Positions 60,805-64,000 of a stretch of DNA of 64,000 nt are shown here, in pieces. The notes beneath the pieces are model-generated. The model was not told the origin of the DNA, did no database searches, and worked only from the letters and a program-made list of their open reading frames with translations. The position numbers were made by a program, and so were the translations under genes. Where the stretch lies: NCBI GenBank assembly GCA_017557635.1, contig JAFYYH010000021.1, positions 475,161 to 539,160 on the forward strand. Reading direction: 5' to 3'. The number at the start of each line of letters is the position of its first letter. Position 1 is the first letter of the stretch. This stretch comes from Bacteroidaceae bacterium. GTDB lineage: Bacteria > Bacteroidota > Bacteroidia > Bacteroidales > Bacteroidaceae.

Positions 60805-61626
60805 CTACTCCTGTTCGTCAAACAATGATGGGTACGGCCGATAGTTACACACTAGGACCTCCTGCTTTCTCCTTGGCTTGTTGATTAAAGCCGGAATCAT
60901 GCATTTCCTATCTATCACTCTGACAAACCACCTATTGTCCTCAATGTATCGTGAGAGAATATCAGACGGAAAGTTGCTGAGCATAAACTTGCCCTTAATT
61001 CCAGACAGCATGTGCAGCAACTTTTCAAAATCCTCTGTCTGATAACCCTTGTAATGCTTTTGGTCGCAGTGTATGTACGGAGGATCAAGGTAAAAAAAAG
61101 TATCAGGCGTATCTCTTTCTTCAATCACATCAATAGCATCCCTGCAAGATATTTGAACGTACTTAAGTCTGTCATAGACCGCTGCTGTAAAGTTATTTCT
61201 GTGCGCAGCCATAGAAACACCCACGTGACTGCCGCCGGTACCGTTGTCTCTTTTCCATCCGCCGCTTGGTGTGGCCATAATACTCATATTGGTTACAACC
61301 CATACAGCCCACGCCACATTAAGCTTACTCTGATGCTTGGGATTGTTATAAATACGCTTAGCCTTGTTGTACTCTGACTCGGAGTGCAGCGTGTTCTGTA
61401 TTTTCTCCTGCAGCCGTTCAAAGTTCTCAACACACTGCCTGTAAAATGTAACTATCAGGTCGTTCTTGTCATTGATAACTTCAAGGAAAGAAGGCCTCTT
61501 AGCAAAGAAAACAGCCCCAACGCCAAAGAACGGCTCACAATATATCTTGTGCGGTGGCATCATACTAATGATGTCATCCGCCAGCTGCTGTTTGCCTCCG
61601 TAATATGTTATGGGCGTCTTCATCAC
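60805..61626 (-). CDS. dam: D12-class DNA N6-adenine methyltransferase
   Basis: 273 residues. Motif X/I ITYYGGKQQLAD at the start, CEPFFGVGAVFF (SAM-binding region) and the catalytic LDPPYIHC near residue 180 define the Dam/D12 class. It methylates adenine in a short site, which could protect phage DNA from host restriction. No restriction endonuclease partner is seen, so it acts alone. It lies just left of the phage tRNA-Ser. Confidence 0.9.
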   Translation of the reverse strand: MMKTPITYYGGKQQLADDIISMMPPHKIYCEPFFGVGAVFFAKRPSFLEVINDKNDLIVTFYRQCVENFERLQEKIQNTLHSESEYNKAKRIYNNPKHQSKLNVAWAVWVVTNMSIMATPSGGWKRDNGTGGSHVGVSMAAHRNNFTAAVYDRLKYVQISCRDAIDVIEERDTPDTFFYLDPPYIHCDQKHYKGYQTEDFEKLLHMLSGIKGKFMLSNFPSDILSRYIEDNRWFVRVIDRKCMIPALINKPRRKQEVLVCNYRPYPSLFDEQE

Positions 61627-61637
61627 TCAATCATTAG

Positions 61638-61724
61638 CGGTAGGAGAGGGATTCAAACCCCCGATACGTTTTCACGTATGCCACGTTAGCGGTGTGGTGC
61701 TTTCGGTCACTCAGCCATCCTACC
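61638..61724 (-). tRNA. tRNA-Ser (anticodon GCT)
   Basis: 87 nt on the minus strand. Acceptor GGTAGGA pairs with TCCTACC, discriminator G. The anticodon stem CCACA/CGTGG (one weak pair) closes loop CCGCTAA with anticodon GCT at 61690-61688, which reads AGC/AGT. A class II variable arm forms the perfect hairpin ATACGT-GAAA-ACGTAT, and the T-loop TTTGAAT is standard. It lies within phage genes, so it is probably phage-borne. Confidence 0.93.
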
Positions 61725-61817
61725 AAGGGGAGCCTTTGCGTGCTTCACAGCAGACAAAGGCATAAATTCATAAAAAGGACTGTTATAGTTTATCCTTCAA
61801 ACAAGTATATAACAATG

Positions 61818-62120
61818 TCACCAATCAATTAACAATGATGAAGGCTTGTTCAATAACTGAGGGCTGTTGTTCTCCTCTTGGCAGTCACAATCGGGTGAGT
61901 GTAACATATTTCCGTTCCTAAAGTAAATATACCAATGACCGTTGTACTTGAATCGGCAGAACTTTATACACTCACCGTCAATATGCTCATGCACAAACTC
62001 TCCCTCCGTTATTTTACTTTCATTAAGTTCGACCTCGCCAACACTGCTCGGGACAGGCCCGCAAGACAAGACGAGAAAGGCTGATAACACACTTAAACAC
62101 GCTAAAACCTTAGTTTTCAT
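61818..62120 (-). CDS. small phage-encoded lipoprotein
   Basis: 100 residues: signal MKTKVLACLSVLSAFL, lipobox LVLSC (Cys20). The mature part has CIKFCRFKYNGHWYIYF and CDCQEEN, four or more Cys. It starts one base after the SPFH gene stop, so the two are cotranscribed. Phage lipoproteins can block superinfection or act as outer-membrane spanins; neither can be proven here. Confidence 0.7.
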   Translation of the reverse strand: MKTKVLACLSVLSAFLVLSCGPVPSSVGEVELNESKITEGEFVHEHIDGECIKFCRFKYNGHWYIYFRNGNMLHSPDCDCQEENNSPQLLNKPSSLLIDW

Positions 62121-62121
62121 A

Positions 62122-63321
62122 TCACTTGCTTAACTGATTTGACAAATCTACAAGCATCTTAAGCCCCATAGCATCCATAGCGGTATTGTTGTTTCCGTTG
62201 GAGCCGGTAGATACAATCTTGGGAAGAGTAACCTTAGAGATAGCCTCTGCTACACCAACCTTAGTCTTATAATCCCATTCTGCTCTTTCCTGGGGAGTAA
62301 GGCCGGCTGCAACCTTTGCTCTGTTGGCGGCAGCCTCAGCTTCACCTTGTGCGATAACCTTCTTCTTGTCAAATTCGGCTTTCTCGGCGGCGAGACGCGA
62401 AACCTCTTTCTCCTGTTCCGCTTTAGTTACTTCGGTAGCCTTGATGGTTTCTTGTGCCCATTTAGCCTGAGCTGCCTTAGCTTTACCTTCCTCTTCTGCG
62501 CGGATAGCTTCCTGTACAGCGGCTGCCGCTTTCGCCTTGGAAGTTTGTATAAGCATATTAGCTTCCTGTTGCTGGGCTATCTGTTGCTTTACTTTGTCAG
62601 AGTAGTCTATCTTGTTTACAGACACCTGACCTCCGGACTCGGCGCCGATAGTTATGCCATAGTATTTGAAGGGTGAGCTCTCGGAGCGTTTGTATCCTCC
62701 AGGAGCATCAACGTCCGGTATGAGTGTTGCCACCTTCGTTTTCTTCAGCTCGCCAGTGATGGCATCCTGAACCTCCTCGGTCTTGACAGTGGTCTTATAT
62801 ACGCCATTGTTGAGCTGGTCGGTTATATACTCAATGAGGTCGTTCTTCTTCTCTGCGTAGCTTTCAAATGCTGACATCAGGGGGCCGCTGGCGTATATAA
62901 CCTTAGTGACCGTTGGTCTTACAAGGTCGTTCATTAGCCTTTCCATACCGTTATAATCCGTCTGGATGCGGCTTAGGTGTTCAATGTCTGTCGGCAGTTT
63001 GATCCTTAAGGAACCATAAATCAGGCCATCAGAAGCGTCGTTGAATATAACTGGAATGGGAGCTCCGATAGGCTTGTTGTCATCGTTGGTTGCTCCAAAC
63101 CAAAGCTGTTCGGTCTTGTGGTATATGGTGGTCTTGCCAAACCACTGGCCTCTCCATCCTGGCGTAGTCCAATATTCCATCCTTCCTGTAAAAGGATACT
63201 GGTTTACCACAATAGTTTCATTCTTTACATCCTCACCAATCTTGCCAAGCATGGAAAGAATAACGATAGCGAACACACTGCATATAGCAGCGATAACCTG
63301 TTTCTTTGAAATTTCAAACAT
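62122..63321 (-). CDS. SPFH/Band 7 (prohibitin-like) membrane protein
   Basis: 399 residues. One N-terminal membrane helix (QVIAAICSVFAIVILSMLG), then the SPFH beta/alpha domain (about 35-250; FGATNDDNKPIGAPIPVIF), a long coiled coil (about 260-340; AQQQEANMLIQTSKAKAAAA) and a Gly/Asn-rich tail. SPFH proteins assemble in ring-like membrane complexes that hold or control proteases and other partners. A phage version is unusual but known; it may reshape host membrane quality control, for example to exclude other phages. Confidence 0.82.
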   Translation of the reverse strand: MFEISKKQVIAAICSVFAIVILSMLGKIGEDVKNETIVVNQYPFTGRMEYWTTPGWRGQWFGKTTIYHKTEQLWFGATNDDNKPIGAPIPVIFNDASDGLIYGSLRIKLPTDIEHLSRIQTDYNGMERLMNDLVRPTVTKVIYASGPLMSAFESYAEKKNDLIEYITDQLNNGVYKTTVKTEEVQDAITGELKKTKVATLIPDVDAPGGYKRSESSPFKYYGITIGAESGGQVSVNKIDYSDKVKQQIAQQQEANMLIQTSKAKAAAAVQEAIRAEEEGKAKAAQAKWAQETIKATEVTKAEQEKEVSRLAAEKAEFDKKKVIAQGEAEAAANRAKVAAGLTPQERAEWDYKTKVGVAEAISKVTLPKIVSTGSNGNNNTAMDAMGLKMLVDLSNQLSK

Positions 63322-63325
63322 AAGC

Positions 63326-63487
63326 TTACTTTTTTATGAAATAATAAAATGGGATTAAAAACTCGGGAAACTTGATAGTTGTCTTCTTTGACGTCCACTT
63401 GATAACCTTAAACACTTCAAGAAGGCATACTATGTAATAGAGCAGGGTGGCCAAAATAAAAAGGCCGATGAATGTTTTGTAGATCAT
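63326..63487 (-). CDS. 53-residue membrane protein
   Basis: Small ORF with ATG at 63485-63487 and TAA at 63326-63328. A single strong membrane helix (FIGLFILATLLYYIVCLLEVF) is followed by a basic loop and a second hydrophobic patch (FLIPFYYFIKK). It overlaps the upstream stop by ATGA and ends four bases before the SPFH start, which strongly supports translation. Likely part of one membrane operon with SPFH and the lipoprotein. Confidence 0.65.
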   Translation of the reverse strand: MIYKTFIGLFILATLLYYIVCLLEVFKVIKWTSKKTTIKFPEFLIPFYYFIKK

Positions 63488-64000
63488 ATCTTTTTCTTTA
63501 GCTGTTTGATCACACCGCCGCCATAAGCGTTCAGCGTGAGATTGATAAACTCCTGTACCGTAAAGCTGTCTTTCTCCACGTTAATACCGTGTTCCCAGCA
63601 GAACTGCTGCCGCCCCATCATGCAGGAGCCAGTTAGAACTCCATGCCAGTCAAATAAATCCTGAGCATCATATTTCTTCTCCCTATCCGGATGTTCAGCC
63701 ATAAAGCGCGCTATACGCTTTTCAACAGGCATATTCTGCAGCTCTTTCTTCTGCGCGTCTGCATGGGCCTTGGGTAGGGACTCTCCATGAGCAAAGCTGT
63801 TGCCAACCCTCGCAATATAGCAGGGCGTAAGTGTTAGGTCTTTGTTCAGGATGTGACCTTGTGCGTATGTGCTGTGTACTCTGTCTATGAGAGTTGCAAC
63901 ACCGTCAATGTAATAGACTTTCTGGCCCTTGTATGAAGTTACGCCAGAGCCATAGCCATAGCCATCGCCATAGCCATCGCCAGAGCCATCGCCATAGCCA
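63484..64000 (-). CDS. DUF7666-like phage protein (5' end outside window)
   Basis: The frame is open to the window edge, so the N-terminus is missing. Going inward: a Gly/Tyr/Asp/Ser repeat region (GYGDGSGDGYGDGYGYGS), then VYYIDGVATLIDRVHSTYAQG, LTLTPCYIARVGNSFAHGES and LPKAHADAQKK, a DUF7666-like layout common in Bacteroidetes phage small proteins, and a C-terminal helical part with DAQDLFDWHGVLTG. An internal ATG at 63732 would give only the last 82 residues. It heads the membrane/SPFH operon. Confidence 0.65.
   Translation of the reverse strand, partial: GYGDGSGDGYGDGYGYGSGVTSYKGQKVYYIDGVATLIDRVHSTYAQGHILNKDLTLTPCYIARVGNSFAHGESLPKAHADAQKKELQNMPVEKRIARFMAEHPDREKKYDAQDLFDWHGVLTGSCMMGRQQFCWEHGINVEKDSFTVQEFINLTLNAYGGGVIKQLKKKI

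Larger units (their letters stand above)
7120..64000. mobile_element. integrated temperate podovirus-like phage (right end outside window)
   Basis: The element contains a tyrosine integrase at its left end, both terminase candidates, portal, scaffold and capsid candidates, internal virion proteins, tail proteins, lysis candidates, replication genes, a methylase and a tRNA. No host housekeeping gene appears right of 7217. No tape measure, sheath or baseplate is seen, while the internal core proteins and a nozzle-like protein suggest a short-tailed phage. The left boundary is placed in the gene-free segment 6962-7216. The right boundary is not in the window, so the attachment core cannot be defined. 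No broken virion gene is visible, so the phage may be intact. Confidence 0.88.

Noticed and set aside
61638-61724. tRNA-Ser as the attachment site of the phage
   Set aside because: No copy of its 3' end is present near the integrase, and phage-type genes lie on both sides.
24000-64000. CRISPR array or diversity-generating retroelement
   Set aside because: No regularly spaced repeat-spacer pattern, no reverse transcriptase and no template/variable repeat pair were seen, despite variable-looking tail genes.

Overview
The window is a stretch of a Bacteroidales chromosome (Prevotella/Bacteroides-type) interrupted by a large temperate phage that runs off the right edge. Signs for the host are a TTTG / TAnnTTTG promoter before the tRNA, MutL without the endonuclease motif, two TolB-like six-bladed propeller lipoproteins and a YitT protein. 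The prophage tyrosine integrase and many small phage families (DUF5675-, DUF6549-, DUF4373- and DUF7666-like) are also Bacteroidetes-type. No genus can be named from the sequence alone.

Host part (1-6961): the end of mutL, a convergent trpS-yitT pair, tRNA-Val(TAC) whose 3' end is part of a 31-nt palindrome, and an endonuclease/exonuclease/phosphatase-family secreted protein between two propeller lipoproteins. About 255 bases (6962-7216) with short GGCCCT-type repeats then lead to the phage integrase; the left attachment site must lie here.

Phage part (about 7120 to past 64000): everything but the integrase and a terminase cassette is on the minus strand, so it is transcribed right to left. 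Beginning at the right are a membrane/SPFH/lipoprotein operon and a tRNA-Ser(GCT). Next comes an early block: D12-class adenine methylase, helix-turn-helix protein, DUF4373-type replication protein, DnaA-C-like protein, DUF4406, PNKP-type phosphatase, PD-(D/E)XK-like protein, DUF5131 and a run of small AT-rich ORFs. The late block starts at 53539: connector-like proteins, two coiled-coil internal virion proteins, a 6547-residue polyvalent protein, a tail hub/nozzle candidate, an Ig-like virion protein and the portal. A plus-strand cassette (small-terminase candidate, rhomboid-like protease, large terminase) interrupts it. Scaffold, major capsid candidate, a metallophosphoesterase tail protein, lysis candidates and several small virion-type proteins follow. 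The set looks podovirus-like (internal core proteins, no tape measure, sheath or baseplate seen).

The most striking object is the 19.6-kb gene at 30032-49675. Its product strings together zincin-like sites, a nucleotidyltransferase, a BECR-type nuclease-like module, LPD1, a phosphoribosyltransferase, an ADP-ribosyltransferase, MORN/YwqK-like repeats, a RadC/JAMM pair and an LPD38-like C-terminus. From residue 2747 on, module borders carry a repeated [VIMT]-x-[FW]-R junction. A shared element, GTCTATCTTAGCCC (read on +), stands 46-63 bases upstream of five minus-strand virion gene starts and is a candidate phage-specific late promoter or operator.
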